DNA of 43,198 nucleotides from an uncultured Bacteroidales bacterium (GCA_946534715.1 CAMNCW010000031.1:1-43198), one strand, 5' to 3'; positions 24,081 to 32,456 are shown, counted from the first letter of the stretch. The notes: generated by a model not told the origin, from the letters alone. Made by a program: numbers and translations.

Positions 24081-24115
24081 AACCCCTCCTGACCCTCCCC
24101 ACAAGGGAGGGCATT
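24081..24115. repeat. Dispersed C-rich palindromic repeat, copy 1
   Basis: CCCTCCC (24093-24099) and GGGAGGG (24105-24111) form a perfect 7-base stem. The C-rich lead-in (AACCCCTCCTGACC) resembles the segments at 28682-28717 (inside a gene) and 29671-29700. It lies between tRNA-Gln and rplY. Confidence 0.75.
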
Positions 24116-24180
24116 TAGTGAAAATAGGGTACGTGTGATGGAATACACGGTATTAAGTAACACAAACAAATTTTTAAACA

Positions 24181-24738
24181 ATGAAAGAATTTGCATTAGT
24201 TGGTACTCCGCGTAGCGAGTACGGAAAGAAAGCTGCTAAGGCTTTCCGCGCAGAGGATTTGATCCCTTGCAACATTTATGGTTGTGGCATCAACGCTACT
24301 TTCACGGTAGCAGCAGGTGACGTTCGCAAGCTTATCTACAGCCCGGACACCCAGATCGTTGATCTCACTGTGGGTGACACCAAGACCAAAGCAATCGTTA
24401 AGGAGCTCCAATTCCACCCGATTGACGGCAAGGTCCTGCATATCGACTTCCTCGCAGTAGATGAGAAGAAGCCGGTAGTAGTAGAGATTCCTCTCCAACT
24501 GAACGGTTTGGCTGAAGGTGTTAAAGCCGGTGGTAAGCTGGTTCAGAACATGCGCAAACTCAAAGCGTGTGGTATCTACACCGCATTCCCTGATCGCATC
24601 AACGTGGATGTTACCGAGCTGGGTCTGGGTAAGAAGATCGCCGTTGCTGACGTGAAGATCGAAGGCCTGAAGTTTGTCAACCCGGCTGACGCTTGCGTAG
24701 CTGAGGTGAAGGCTACCCGCCAGAGCAAACAAGGCTAA
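24181..24738 (+). CDS. rplY: 50S ribosomal protein L25/general stress protein Ctc
   Basis: 185 residues in the two-domain TL5/Ctc form. The N-terminal 90 residues are the 5S rRNA-binding L25 domain (RSEYGKKAAKAFRAEDLIPC, then VKELQFHPIDGKVLHIDFLA). The rest is the C-terminal beta domain (VEIPLQLNGLAEGVKAGGKL). It binds 5S rRNA in the central protuberance of the large subunit. The ATG is preceded by an A-rich stretch rather than a Shine-Dalgarno sequence, as usual in this phylum. It heads the conserved rplY-pth-S4 order. Confidence 0.97.
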   Translation: MKEFALVGTPRSEYGKKAAKAFRAEDLIPCNIYGCGINATFTVAAGDVRKLIYSPDTQIVDLTVGDTKTKAIVKELQFHPIDGKVLHIDFLAVDEKKPVVVEIPLQLNGLAEGVKAGGKLVQNMRKLKACGIYTAFPDRINVDVTELGLGKKIAVADVKIEGLKFVNPADACVAEVKATRQSKQG

Positions 24739-24740
24739 TC

Positions 24741-24771
24741 AATTGAAAATTGATAATTGACAATTGAAAAC
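24741..24771. repeat. AT-rich intergenic repeat (AATTGAT family)
   Basis: AATTGAAAATTGATAATTGA followed by CAATTGAAAAC is made of variants of a short AATTGA-like unit. Related strings occur at 29646-29665 and inside the FAD gene at 29203-29271. Confidence 0.7.
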
Positions 24772-24806
24772 AAAGGGCGAGGCGTTTAACGCCCGCCCTT
24801 TCTTTC
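24772..24806 (+). terminator. Terminator after rplY
   Basis: AAAGGGCG (24772-24779) and GGCG (24781-24784) pair with CGCC (24790-24793) and CGCCCTTT (24794-24801), with one bulged A, followed by a pyrimidine-rich TCTTTC. Confidence 0.75.
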
Positions 24807-24836
24807 AACAGTTTAACGACTTAACAGTTTAACGGA

Positions 24837-25400
24837 ATGAAATTCCTTATTGTCGGACTTGGAAACATCGGCGACGAGTACGCAGGTACGCGCCATAACA
24901 TCGGATTTATGATGATCGATGCGTTTGCGGCGTCTGTGAATGCGCAGTGGGAGGACAAGCGCTACGGTTTCGTAGCCAAATGTCGCGTAAAGAACGCCGA
25001 AATGGTACTCCTCAAGCCCTCTACATATATGAACCTCAGCGGTAACGCCGTGCGGTATTGGCTACAGCAGGAGAAGATCCCCGTAGAGAACATGCTCGTG
25101 CTCGTGGACGACTTGAACCTGCCCTTTGGTACGATCCGTATCCGCAAACAGGGTTCGAACGGCGGACATAACGGACTTGGAAACATCCAATCCGTATTAG
25201 GAACGGACGCGTACGCGCGGGTACGTTTCGGTATCGGGAATGAATACACCCGCGGGGCGCAGATCAATTTCGTCCTCGGCGAATGGACCGACGAAGAGAA
25301 GAAACAGATTGATGAACGTCTCAAAGTCACCACGCAGATCATTCCGAGCTTCTGTTTGGCGGGTATTGATAGAACGATGAACCAGTTTAATAATAAGTAA
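24837..25400 (+). CDS. pth: Peptidyl-tRNA hydrolase
   Basis: 187 residues, the normal length. The active-site elements are Asn10 and His20 in [29 protein letters not shown] with the catalytic Asp, and [11 protein letters not shown]. It releases tRNA from peptidyl-tRNA that drops off the ribosome. It lies about 100 bases after rplY behind a terminator, and its stop overlaps the next start by one base (TAATG), so it is coupled to the S4 gene. Confidence 0.97.
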   Translation: MKFLIVGLGNIGDEYAGTRHNIGFMMIDAFAASVNAQWEDKRYGFVAKCRVKNAEMVLLKPSTYMNLSGNAVRYWLQQEKIPVENMLVLVDDLNLPFGTIRIRKQGSNGGHNGLGNIQSVLGTDAYARVRFGIGNEYTRGAQINFVLGEWTDEEKKQIDERLKVTTQIIPSFCLAGIDRTMNQFNNK

Positions 25401-25816
25401 TGGCAGAGGTACGCGTAGATAAATACTTATGGGCGATGCGGATCTATAAGACCCGAAGTATCGCCGCGGACGCTTGCAAGAACGGACGAATCACCATGAA
25501 CGGCGTGCAACTCAAACCGAGCCGCACGTTCAAAATAGGCGATAAGTTCTCCGTCCGGAAGGGTCCGATCACTTATACCTATAAGGTATTGCAACTGACC
25601 GAAAACCGCTTAGGCGCCAAACTTGTACCGGAGTATTTGCAGGATTGCACGGATCCGAAACAATTGGAACTTTTGGAGTTAGCTCGCATGGCAGGAAACG
25701 GGGTGCGCGACAGAGGTTTGGGACGCCCGACCAAGAAAGACAGACGGGACATTGAGGTCTTTATGTCTGACAATTATCTGGATGAAATAGATTTTGACGA
25801 CGAAGATGAAATCTAA
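25400..25816 (+). CDS. S4-domain RNA-binding protein (Hsp15-like)
   Basis: 138 residues. Residues 3-60 are an S4 domain (VRVDKYLWAMRIYKTRSIAA, then GRITMNGVQLKPSRTFKIGD). The remainder is basic then acidic, ending EIDFDDEDEI. Hsp15 family members bind stalled 50S subunits carrying peptidyl-tRNA, which fits the coupling to pth. Its 3' end overlaps the start of the DUF4924 gene by 11 bases. Confidence 0.9.
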   Translation: MAEVRVDKYLWAMRIYKTRSIAADACKNGRITMNGVQLKPSRTFKIGDKFSVRKGPITYTYKVLQLTENRLGAKLVPEYLQDCTDPKQLELLELARMAGNGVRDRGLGRPTKKDRRDIEVFMSDNYLDEIDFDDEDEI

Positions 25817-26267
25817 AAAAGAAAACATTGCGGAATATATTCTCTATTTATGGCAAATGGAGGATTACTTGCGGGCATTCCCGGAACACGCTGAGGCGAC
25901 GCCGGAACTGCACGAACTGAACGAAATGATGCACCGAGAGGGTATTATGGACGGCGGTCATCTGGCGTTAGCGCAAAACGCGCTTGCCGAATTGGAGGAT
26001 TTGCACGCCGAATTGCTCAACGAGGACGCCATGTATCGTGCAGCAATCATTCGTCTGCAACCGAGTCTGAACCTGCTCAAAGCCAAAACAGACAACCCGA
26101 CCATGAGTGATCTGGAGGCGTGTTTCACTTTGCTTTACCAGATCATGCTGCTGCATTTGCAGAAAAAGCCGGTTAGCCCCGAGACCGCTTCCGTCCAGCA
26201 ACAAGCCACACAAGTGTTGCAGTTTTTAAGTAAAACGTATATTAGCCAAGCCCAAACCCTTCCCTAA
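25806..26267 (+). CDS. DUF4924 family protein
   Basis: About 153 residues from the ATG at 25806 (MKSKKENIAEYILYLWQMED), a start matching the DUF4924 family, in which the KxxNIAEYxxYxWQxED pattern is conserved. The protein is all-helical, with no catalytic motif seen; the function is unknown. The last residues (ISQAQTLP) and the stop are encoded by a C-rich palindromic repeat-like sequence at 26247-26277, so the C-terminus may have been replaced by that element. It overlaps the S4 gene upstream and is 16 bases before nth. Confidence 0.85.
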   Translation: MKSKKENIAEYILYLWQMEDYLRAFPEHAEATPELHELNEMMHREGIMDGGHLALAQNALAELEDLHAELLNEDAMYRAAIIRLQPSLNLLKAKTDNPTMSDLEACFTLLYQIMLLHLQKKPVSPETASVQQQATQVLQFLSKTYISQAQTLP

Positions 26268-26277
26268 AAGAGGGCTT
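26247..26277. repeat. C-rich palindromic repeat-like sequence, copy 2, across a gene's stop codon
   Basis: AAGCCC (26248-26253) and GGGCTT (26272-26277) flank a core AACCCTTCCCTAAAAGA that resembles the dispersed elements at 24081-24115 and 29671-29700. The DUF4924 stop codon (TAA) lies inside it. Confidence 0.55.
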
Positions 26278-26283
26278 AAAGCA

Positions 26284-26928
26284 ATGAAGACGTCCGAAAG
26301 ATTTGAACATATTCTCGCTTGGTTTGATGCCAACATGCCGGTAGCGGAGAGTGAACTGAACTACACCAACCCCTATGAGTTGCTCGTGGCGGTCATGTTG
26401 TCCGCGCAATGTACCGACAAGCGGGTGAACATGGTCACACCGGCTCTCTTTGCCGCTTATCCGAGCCCGCAGGACTTGGCGAATGCGACGTCCGATGAGG
26501 TCTTCGAATACGTCAAGTCCGTCAGTTACCCGCGTTCGAAAGCAGAGCATCTGGTCCAAATGGCGCAACGTTTGGTGGAAGCGTACAACGGTGTCGTGCC
26601 CGATAATATCGACGACCTGCAAACACTCCAGGGCGTGGGACGCAAGACCGCGAACGTGGTCTGCGCGGTGATCTGGAACCAACCCACCATGGCGGTCGAT
26701 ACCCATATCTACCGCGTCAGCGAACGACTTGGACTAACCACGAACAGCAAGAACCCCTTGCAAACAGAGAAGCAACTGGTCAAATACATTCCCTCGGACG
26801 TTATTCCCAAGGCGCATCATTGGCTTCTTCTCCACGGACGCTATGTCTGCCAAGCCCGAAAACCTCAATGTAACACCTGCGGATTGCGCGAATTTTGCCG
26901 TTATTTCGAAAAAAATGAAAGAAAATGA
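26284..26928 (+). CDS. nth: Endonuclease III
   Basis: 214 residues. The helix-hairpin-helix LQTLQGVGRKTANVV includes catalytic Lys121, and Asp139 lies in MAVDTHIYRV, each one residue from the E. coli positions. The [4Fe-4S] cluster loop is CQARKPQCNTCGLREFC, with spacing C-x6-C-x2-C-x5-C. It removes oxidised pyrimidines and nicks the abasic site. It follows the DUF4924 gene closely and is transcribed with it; recA downstream has its own promoter. Confidence 0.97.
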   Translation: MKTSERFEHILAWFDANMPVAESELNYTNPYELLVAVMLSAQCTDKRVNMVTPALFAAYPSPQDLANATSDEVFEYVKSVSYPRSKAEHLVQMAQRLVEAYNGVVPDNIDDLQTLQGVGRKTANVVCAVIWNQPTMAVDTHIYRVSERLGLTTNSKNPLQTEKQLVKYIPSDVIPKAHHWLLLHGRYVCQARKPQCNTCGLREFCRYFEKNERK

Positions 26929-26935
26929 TGATACA

Positions 26936-26967
26936 TTTGTGTATGTCATTTTTTTTTTGTACCTTTG
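26936..26967 (+). promoter_or_regulatory. Promoter for recA
   Basis: TTTG at 26936-26939 and TACCTTTG at 26960-26967 are 20 bases apart. The spacer is a T-run. No LexA-type palindrome is evident around it. Confidence 0.75.
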
Positions 26968-27012
26968 CACTCACAAATCAAATATAGTAACCGATTAAAT
27001 AAAAATAAGTTT

Positions 27013-28053
27013 ATGGCAGAGAAAAAAGCTCCGAATGCAGACAAACTGAAAGCGCTGCAGGCCGCGATGGCAAAGATTGATAAGGATTACGGCAAAGGCG
27101 CTATTATGCGTCTTGGCGACGATAAGATCGAGGATGTACCGGTTATCCCCACCGGAAGTATTGGTTTGAACTACGCTTTGGGTGTCGGCGGTTATCCGAA
27201 AGGGCGTATTATCGAGATTTACGGTCCTGAGTCTTCAGGTAAGACCACACTCGCTATCCACGCGATGGCGGAAGTGCAGAAAGCCGGAGGTATTGCGGCG
27301 ATCATTGATGCCGAGCACGCTTTTGACCGTTTCTACGCCGAGAAATTGGGCGTGGATATTGAGGAACTCCTGATCGCACAGCCGGACAGCGGTGAGCAGG
27401 CATTGGACATCGCGGACGAACTGATCCGTTCGGCGGCGGTGGATCTGATTGTAATCGACTCCGTGGCGGCTTTGACCCCGAAAGCAGAGATCGCCGGAGA
27501 AATGGGCGATAACAAAGTGGGTCTTCAGGCACGTCTCATGAGTCAGGCTTTGCGTAAGATGACAGCCTCGGTCAATAAAACCGGCACAACGGTTATCTTT
27601 ATCAACCAGCTCCGTGAGAAGATCGGTGTGATGTTCGGCAACCCGGAGACCACTACCGGCGGTAACGCCCTGAAATTCTATGCTTCCGTCCGTCTCGACA
27701 TTCGTCGTACGGGCCAGATCAAAGACGGCGAGCAGATCAAAGGTAACCAGGTTCGCGTCAAAGTAGTGAAGAACAAAGTGGCGCCTCCGTTCAAAAAGGC
27801 TGAGTTCGACCTCATGTTCAACGAGGGTATCTCCAAAATAGGTGAGATTCTTGATTTCGCAGTAGCTACCGAAGTGATCAAGAAAAGCGGTTCGTTCTTC
27901 AGTTACGGAGATACCAAGCTCGGTCAGGGACGCGACAAAGTGAAAGATGTATTAGCCGAAAACCCGGATCTGTGCGAAGAGATCGAAGCCAAGATTGGCG
28001 AGAAAGTAAAAGAATTGGGCTTGGAGGCTGTGCTGAATAAAATGAGCAAGTAA
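27013..28053 (+). CDS. recA: Recombinase RecA
   Basis: 346 residues from [21 protein letters not shown] longer frame to 26965 is rejected because it would start in the promoter -7 box. Walker A is GPESSGKTT, Walker B region [12 protein letters not shown], and the L2 DNA-binding loop is around [20 protein letters not shown]. It forms the strand-exchange filament on single-stranded DNA and activates the SOS response. No intein or insertion is seen. Confidence 0.98.
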   Translation: MAEKKAPNADKLKALQAAMAKIDKDYGKGAIMRLGDDKIEDVPVIPTGSIGLNYALGVGGYPKGRIIEIYGPESSGKTTLAIHAMAEVQKAGGIAAIIDAEHAFDRFYAEKLGVDIEELLIAQPDSGEQALDIADELIRSAAVDLIVIDSVAALTPKAEIAGEMGDNKVGLQARLMSQALRKMTASVNKTGTTVIFINQLREKIGVMFGNPETTTGGNALKFYASVRLDIRRTGQIKDGEQIKGNQVRVKVVKNKVAPPFKKAEFDLMFNEGISKIGEILDFAVATEVIKKSGSFFSYGDTKLGQGRDKVKDVLAENPDLCEEIEAKIGEKVKELGLEAVLNKMSK

Positions 28054-28058
28054 CCCTC

Positions 28059-29648
28059 GTGGATTCGAAGCAGTATATATTTTCTCCGCGTGAGGCGTAT
28101 ATGGCGGCTCAGAAATGGCGGGTGGTGAAGCGAAGTGTAGATGCACGTCAGCGTGAGCTGAAGGTGCATCTTACTGTTCTTACGGATGATGCAGGAAAAC
28201 CCGTCGCCAAGGATGCTCCTATTCCCCTTTACGAGCCGCCGGTATTCCAAGATGTGCATAACGCTGCACGTTCGGCAATCATCATCGGAGCTGGACCTGC
28301 GGGGCTCTTTGCCGCTCTGACCCTCATCGAAAAGGGCATCAAACCGATTATTTATGAGCGCGGGAAAGAGGTCAGCGAACGCAAGAAAGACATTGCGCTC
28401 CTTAACCGCAATGAAGGCTTGAACCCCGAATCGAACTACTGTTTCGGAGAAGGTGGAGCCGGTACGTTCTCGGATGGCAAACTCTTCTCGCGCTCCAAGA
28501 AACGCGGAAACATGCAGCGCGTCATGGAGCTCTTCCATTTCTTCGGCGCGCCCGACACCGTCCTTTACGAAGCGCACGCACATATCGGTTCCGACAAACT
28601 GCCCACCATCATCAAAAACATGCGCGAATGTATCATCTCACATGGAGGAGAGATACATTTCGATACGAAAGTAGAGAGCCTAAAACCCCACCTAACCTCC
28701 CCACAAGGGGAGGGAAACGGCACATCTGTCGCCCCTGTCATTTTGGCGATCGGCCATTCGGCACATGATACGTACCGAATGTTAGCCGCCGAGGGGGTTA
28801 AACTTGAGACCAAAGGTTTTGCCATGGGGGTGCGTGCGGAACATCTGCAGGCGCTCATCAACCGCCTCATGTATTTCAAAGGTCGAGATCACGAGATCAC
28901 GGGATCACGAGACCACGAAAACATCATCCAATTTGTCGGAAACGCCTCGTATTCCCTCGTCACGCAAGTGGAAGGCCGCGGGGTCTATTCGTTCTGCATG
29001 TGTCCCGGCGGACATATAGTGCCCGCGGGTAGCAGTGAAAACACCTGTGTGGTCAACGGCATGTCCGCTTCACACCGTAACAGCCCTTTTGCGAACTCAG
29101 GAATGGTTGTACAAATCAACCCCGAAGACATCCCCGGCGACAATCCGCTCAAAGGTCTTGAATACCAGGAAGCCCTTGAACGCCTTGCTTACAGCGAAGC
29201 CCATAATTCTCAATTATCCATACCTTCAGATCGTGCCGACAGGCAAAGAATTGTCAATTATCAATTATCCACAGCCCCCGCACAACGCCTCAAAGACTTC
29301 GTAGAAGGCAAAGCCTCCAAGAACCTGCCGCCGTGCAGTTATCTGCCGGGCATTGTACCAAGCCGCCTTGATCAGTGGTTGCCGCCACATATCGGCAAAC
29401 GCCTTCAGCAGGGATTCCGGGACTTTGACCGCAAATACCCCGGTTTCCTCACCAACGAGGCGGTGATCCTCGGTGTTGAGAGCCGGAGCAGTAGTGCCGT
29501 GCGTATTCCCCGGGACCCCGAGACGCTGCAATCTGTTTCCACACCGGGCTTATACCCTTGCGGTGAAGGAGCCGGATACGCAGGTGGTATCACCTCTTCC
29601 GCACTCGATGGCATCAATGCCGCACTCAAAATAGCCGATTTGGCATGA
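28059..29648 (+). CDS. COG2509 FAD-dependent dehydrogenase with three repeat-like segments in frame
   Basis: 529 residues from a GTG start at 28059 (an ATG lies 14 codons in). The N-terminal part VVKRSVDARQRELKVHL, the dinucleotide-binding IIIGAGPAGLFAALTLIEKG, CFGEGGAGTFSDGKLFSRSK, YSFCMCPGGHIVPA and the C-terminal PCGEGAGYAGGITSSALDGI are typical of the family, whose substrate is unknown. At three loop positions the coding sequence looks like repeat DNA: 28682-28717 (HLTSPQGEG), 28885-28916 (DHEITGSRDH) and 29203-29271 (NSQLSIPSDRADRQRIVNYQ). The frame stays open throughout and the hallmark motifs are intact. It starts 6 bases after the recA stop. Confidence 0.9.
   Translation: MDSKQYIFSPREAYMAAQKWRVVKRSVDARQRELKVHLTVLTDDAGKPVAKDAPIPLYEPPVFQDVHNAARSAIIIGAGPAGLFAALTLIEKGIKPIIYERGKEVSERKKDIALLNRNEGLNPESNYCFGEGGAGTFSDGKLFSRSKKRGNMQRVMELFHFFGAPDTVLYEAHAHIGSDKLPTIIKNMRECIISHGGEIHFDTKVESLKPHLTSPQGEGNGTSVAPVILAIGHSAHDTYRMLAAEGVKLETKGFAMGVRAEHLQALINRLMYFKGRDHEITGSRDHENIIQFVGNASYSLVTQVEGRGVYSFCMCPGGHIVPAGSSENTCVVNGMSASHRNSPFANSGMVVQINPEDIPGDNPLKGLEYQEALERLAYSEAHNSQLSIPSDRADRQRIVNYQLSTAPAQRLKDFVEGKASKNLPPCSYLPGIVPSRLDQWLPPHIGKRLQQGFRDFDRKYPGFLTNEAVILGVESRSSSAVRIPRDPETLQSVSTPGLYPCGEGAGYAGGITSSALDGINAALKIADLA
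28682..28717. repeat. C-rich palindromic repeat, copy 3, inside the FAD gene
   Basis: CCTCCCC (28696-28702), loop ACAA, GGGGAGG (28707-28713), with a C-rich lead-in like the intergenic copies at 24081-24115 and 29671-29700. In frame it encodes PHLTSPQGEGN. Confidence 0.75.
28885..28916. repeat. 8-base tandem repeat inside the FAD gene
   Basis: Four copies of GAGATCAC with two substitutions (GAGATCAC, GAGATCAC, GGGATCAC, GAGACCAC) encode RDHEITGSRDH in frame. Confidence 0.85.
29203..29271. repeat. AT-rich repeat-like segment inside the FAD gene
   Basis: TTCTCAATTATCC and TTGTCAATTATCAATTATCC flank a GC-richer middle. The second string is the reverse complement type of the intergenic AATTGATAATTGACAA sequence at 24741-24771. 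In frame it encodes about 23 residues between the conserved ER and APAQRLKDFVEG segments. Confidence 0.7.
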
Positions 29649-29700
29649 TAATTGATAATTGACCATTCAAAGACCCCTCCAACTCCCCTAAAGGGGAGAG
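29646..29700. repeat. Intergenic AT-rich repeat plus C-rich palindrome, copy 4
   Basis: GATAATTGATAATTGACC (29647-29664) is followed by the C-rich element at 29671-29700, with CTCCCC and GGGGAG around TAAA. A further TTGACAATTGAAACC lies just before the GH28 gene. The two repeat types seen inside the preceding gene thus also occur side by side in this gap. Confidence 0.75.
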
Positions 29701-29737
29701 ATAGAATAGTTGACAATTGAAACCAAATATTAGTATT

Positions 29738-31231
29738 ATGAAAAAGATTTTCTTCTCCGCCCTGTTGTTGGGCGCGGCGCTGACCCTCAGCGCGCAAAGC
29801 AAGTACGACCATTACTATGTCGATCTGCCGATTGAAATCGAGCATGTTCAGGAAGTGAAATTCCCTGCTACTTCGGTTAATATCGCGCAATACGGCGCTG
29901 TTCCTGACGGCAAAACGGATTGTACCGAGGCCTTCGAAAAGGCGATCAAAGAACTGAGCAAACAGGGCGGCGGACACGTTATTGTGCCGCGCGGTGTCTG
30001 GAAAACAGGACCGATTGTCCTCAGAAGCAATATCGATCTTCACCTCTCCAAAGGGGCTACGATCTTAGGTAGCGAAAACAAAGAACTTTATGTGCAGAAA
30101 AATGATACCTTGCGCGATGGTAGCAAGAAATGCAATGCGCTTATTCGTGCCTCCAAATGCGAGAATATCGGTATTACCGGTAAAGGTGTCATCGATGGTC
30201 AGGGTTTCATCTGGCGCCCGATCAAGGAGAAGAAACTCAAACGCGGCGGAGCTGCTGAGTTCTGGGATGAAGCACTCGCACTCGGCGGTACGATCAAGCC
30301 GGATGACAAAACGTACAGCCTCTGGTATCCGTTTAACCTCAACCCCGAACTCGGCATCCCGAATATTGCCGCAACTGCTGAGATCCAGGAGAAAATGCGT
30401 CCGCATTTGGTTAATATCACCGATTCGAAGAACGTGGTAGTGGAAGGTGTTACCCTGCGTAACAGCCCGAAGTTCCACCTTGTACCGACCCGTATTCAGA
30501 ACCTCATCATAGAGAACGTCACCATCGATTGCCCGTGGTGGGCGCAGAACGGTGACGCGATGGACCCGGGTAACGTACAAGTAGCACTCATCGCCGGTTG
30601 TCATGTCAGCGCAGGTGACGATGGTATCTGTATGAAAGGTGGTGTGGGCGAGAAAGGCGTAGAAGCCGGACCCCAACGCGATTTCCTCATTACCAACGAC
30701 ACCGTTTATCGTGCGCACGGCGGATTCGTCATCGGTTCTGAGTTCTGCGGTGGTATGCAGCGTCTCATCGTCAAAGATTGTATGTTTGACGGAACGGACA
30801 TCGGTTTCCGTTTCAAATCCGCTCCGGGTCGTGGCGGTTGGTGTGAGGACATCTACTGCTACAACATCGTTATGAAGAATATTCGCGAAGCGGCTATCTT
30901 CTTCCAGTCCGGCTATGCCGACCGTTCAGCCGGTGGACGCGGTGCTACGGATACCGATGATAAGTCCAAGTTCTATCCCGAGTGGAGCAATTTCACTTTC
31001 CGCAACATTACCTGTGTGAACGCACAGAAAGCAGTGGATATCACCGGTCTGAAAGGTCTGCCGGTACATGATCTCCTCTTCGACGGCGTTTCATTCTACG
31101 GCGTTCGTGAAGGTATGACCATTGATTATGCCGAGAAACTGACCTTCCAGAACTGTATTATGACCCCTGCCAAGGAGAATACGATCAAACACAGCAAGTC
31201 TCTTCTTTGGAACGGTCAACCGATGGAATAA
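29738..31231 (+). CDS. GH28 family polygalacturonase-type glycoside hydrolase, secreted
   Basis: 497 residues from MKKIFFSALLLGAALTLSAQ, a Sec signal peptide cleaved after SAQ. An earlier frame start at 29717 is not supported, since it would put residues before the signal. The parallel beta-helix carries the GH28 catalytic motifs: NGDAMD near residue 270, GDDGICMK near 293, the His in RAHGGFVIGSE near 327, and FRFKSAPGRGG near 357. It would hydrolyse galacturonic acid linkages in pectin, probably in the periplasm. It is the only plus-strand gene of the locus and is convergent with the minus-strand genes. Confidence 0.93.
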   Translation: MKKIFFSALLLGAALTLSAQSKYDHYYVDLPIEIEHVQEVKFPATSVNIAQYGAVPDGKTDCTEAFEKAIKELSKQGGGHVIVPRGVWKTGPIVLRSNIDLHLSKGATILGSENKELYVQKNDTLRDGSKKCNALIRASKCENIGITGKGVIDGQGFIWRPIKEKKLKRGGAAEFWDEALALGGTIKPDDKTYSLWYPFNLNPELGIPNIAATAEIQEKMRPHLVNITDSKNVVVEGVTLRNSPKFHLVPTRIQNLIIENVTIDCPWWAQNGDAMDPGNVQVALIAGCHVSAGDDGICMKGGVGEKGVEAGPQRDFLITNDTVYRAHGGFVIGSEFCGGMQRLIVKDCMFDGTDIGFRFKSAPGRGGWCEDIYCYNIVMKNIREAAIFFQSGYADRSAGGRGATDTDDKSKFYPEWSNFTFRNITCVNAQKAVDITGLKGLPVHDLLFDGVSFYGVREGMTIDYAEKLTFQNCIMTPAKENTIKHSKSLLWNGQPME

Positions 31232-31278
31232 GAGAATAACTATCCTGCGCTGTGCATTTTGCTTTGATGCAAGCGGTT

Positions 31279-31320
31279 AGAATGTGGGTGTGCCAAAACG
31301 AATTGGCACACCCACATTCT
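31279..31320. terminator. Perfect 18-base hairpin after the GH28 gene
   Basis: AGAATGTGGGTGTGCCAA (31279-31296) and TTGGCACACCCACATTCT (31303-31320) pair perfectly around loop AACGAA. No T-run follows, but its position 48 bases after the GH28 stop suggests a transcription-ending or RNA-stabilising structure. Confidence 0.65.
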
Positions 31321-31382
31321 GTATATACAGGCATGGATCTATACACGTTATAGGCTTGTGAGTCGCTACTAACCTATTAAAA

Positions 31383-31437
31383 GCCTAATAATAACCTAAT
31401 AATAACCTAATAATAGCCTAATAATAGCCTAATAATA
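31383..31437. repeat. 11-base tandem repeat, five copies
   Basis: [AG]CCTAATAATA is repeated five times with only the first base varying (G, A, A, G, G). The unit is about one DNA helical turn. It lies in the 480-base gap between convergent genes, where no coding sequence is supported. Confidence 0.9.
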
Positions 31438-31473
31438 AACCTAGGAATCACCTAAGTTTTACGGCTGATTTAT

Positions 31474-31615
31474 GGGTGAAAGGGTAAAAAGGGGAGGGAA
31501 GAGGGAATGTGAGGGGAATGTAGAGGAAAGGTAAGTGGGAATGAAGAGGAAAGCAGAAGGGAAGGGGCAGAGGATATTGAGAAAGAAGCGGGGCAAAGGG
31601 AAGAAGGGAAACTAA
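31474..31615. other. Purine-rich tract
   Basis: About 140 bases in which the plus strand is almost entirely A and G, with a degenerate repeat of the type GGGAATG-AGAGGAAAG visible twice near 31505-31555. No gene is supported. The strand asymmetry is marked compared with the rest of the window. Confidence 0.75.
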
Positions 31616-31650
31616 AAAGAATGACCCGCGGAAGCGAGCCATTCTTTTTT
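31614..31650. terminator. Bidirectional terminator
   Basis: AGAATG (31618-31623) pairs with CATTCT (31640-31645), with further pairing of CCGC/GCG type inside. It is preceded by A5 and followed by T5, so it can end transcription from both sides between the convergent genes. Confidence 0.7.
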
Positions 31651-31715
31651 GATCAGTCAAGCTTGGCTGATAGATTTAAACGGGGCGGTTAGAGTTCAGC
31701 TCCGTTAAAGGAGGA

Positions 31716-32456
31716 TTAGAGTTGTGCGCCGAGGGCGTTGTAACGAACACCGTTCTTGATAATAACGAGTTGACCGTTCTCGAAGAACTTCTCAGCTTTT
31801 TCGCCAGCCTCGATGTTGTCGATAGCCTGCTGACCTTCTTGGAGATTCTCAATGCGGATACCGCATACATTGATAGTGTTTTTAACAACTTTCAATATTA
31901 CATCACCTGCATCATAGCTACCAGCAGGGAGATCAAACGATGCAACACACAAATTTTTGCCAGTAGCAAAACGATACTCTACAGGGTCGTTGTTATAGAT
32001 TTGCAAACTACATCCACGTACATCTTCACCAGTCTTAGAAGAATCGTCTCCGTTGAGTTGGTAGAATACAGAAACCTTACCAGCGGCAGTGGTCGTAAAT
32101 GCGCCGAATTTCAATGTACATCCAGAAGCAGCACGCCACTGAGTACCAACGGTTAAAGAGTCAACACCCTCCAAACCATCAGCTACAAAATAAGTAGTAT
32201 TATAACCTGCTTTTGCGTTCCATTTGCAATCTCCTTCTTTTCCCGCACTATTCTTAAAGCCGGTTAAAACAGAGCCATTCGGGAGAGTAAGAGGAGCCTC
32301 GCTAGTGATAGTTGCGTTAGCAATGTCAGGATTAGCCATCAAAGCCTGGAACTCAATGTAGTTAGCATACTCAGTGATTTCCTTAACCACCTTGTCTTGT
32401 GCGTTAATTGTCATAGATGCTGCTACAGCAGCTGCGAAGAGGAAAATTTTCTTCAT
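31716..32456 (-). CDS. Secreted protein with a Bacteroidales sorting-type C-terminus
   Basis: 246 residues with signal peptide MKKIFLFAAAVAASMTINAQ. The middle is beta-rich (TLKFGAFTTTAAGKVSVFYQ, GCSLQIYNNDPVEYRFATG) and resembles a carbohydrate-binding beta-sandwich, without a recognised family. The end AEKFFENGQLVIIKNGVRYN is the pattern of the short C-terminal domain common on surface or secreted proteins of Prevotella and Bacteroides. It is downstream of the pectate lyase behind a terminator and has its own promoter, so it may be regulated separately. Pectin binding is a guess from position. Confidence 0.75.
   Translation of the reverse strand: MKKIFLFAAAVAASMTINAQDKVVKEITEYANYIEFQALMANPDIANATITSEAPLTLPNGSVLTGFKNSAGKEGDCKWNAKAGYNTTYFVADGLEGVDSLTVGTQWRAASGCTLKFGAFTTTAAGKVSVFYQLNGDDSSKTGEDVRGCSLQIYNNDPVEYRFATGKNLCVASFDLPAGSYDAGDVILKVVKNTINVCGIRIENLQEGQQAIDNIEAGEKAEKFFENGQLVIIKNGVRYNALGAQL

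Noticed and set aside
26965..27012. Upstream start for recA
   Set aside because: The ATG would lie in the -7 region of the recA promoter; MAEKKAPN at 27013 is the usual kind of RecA start.
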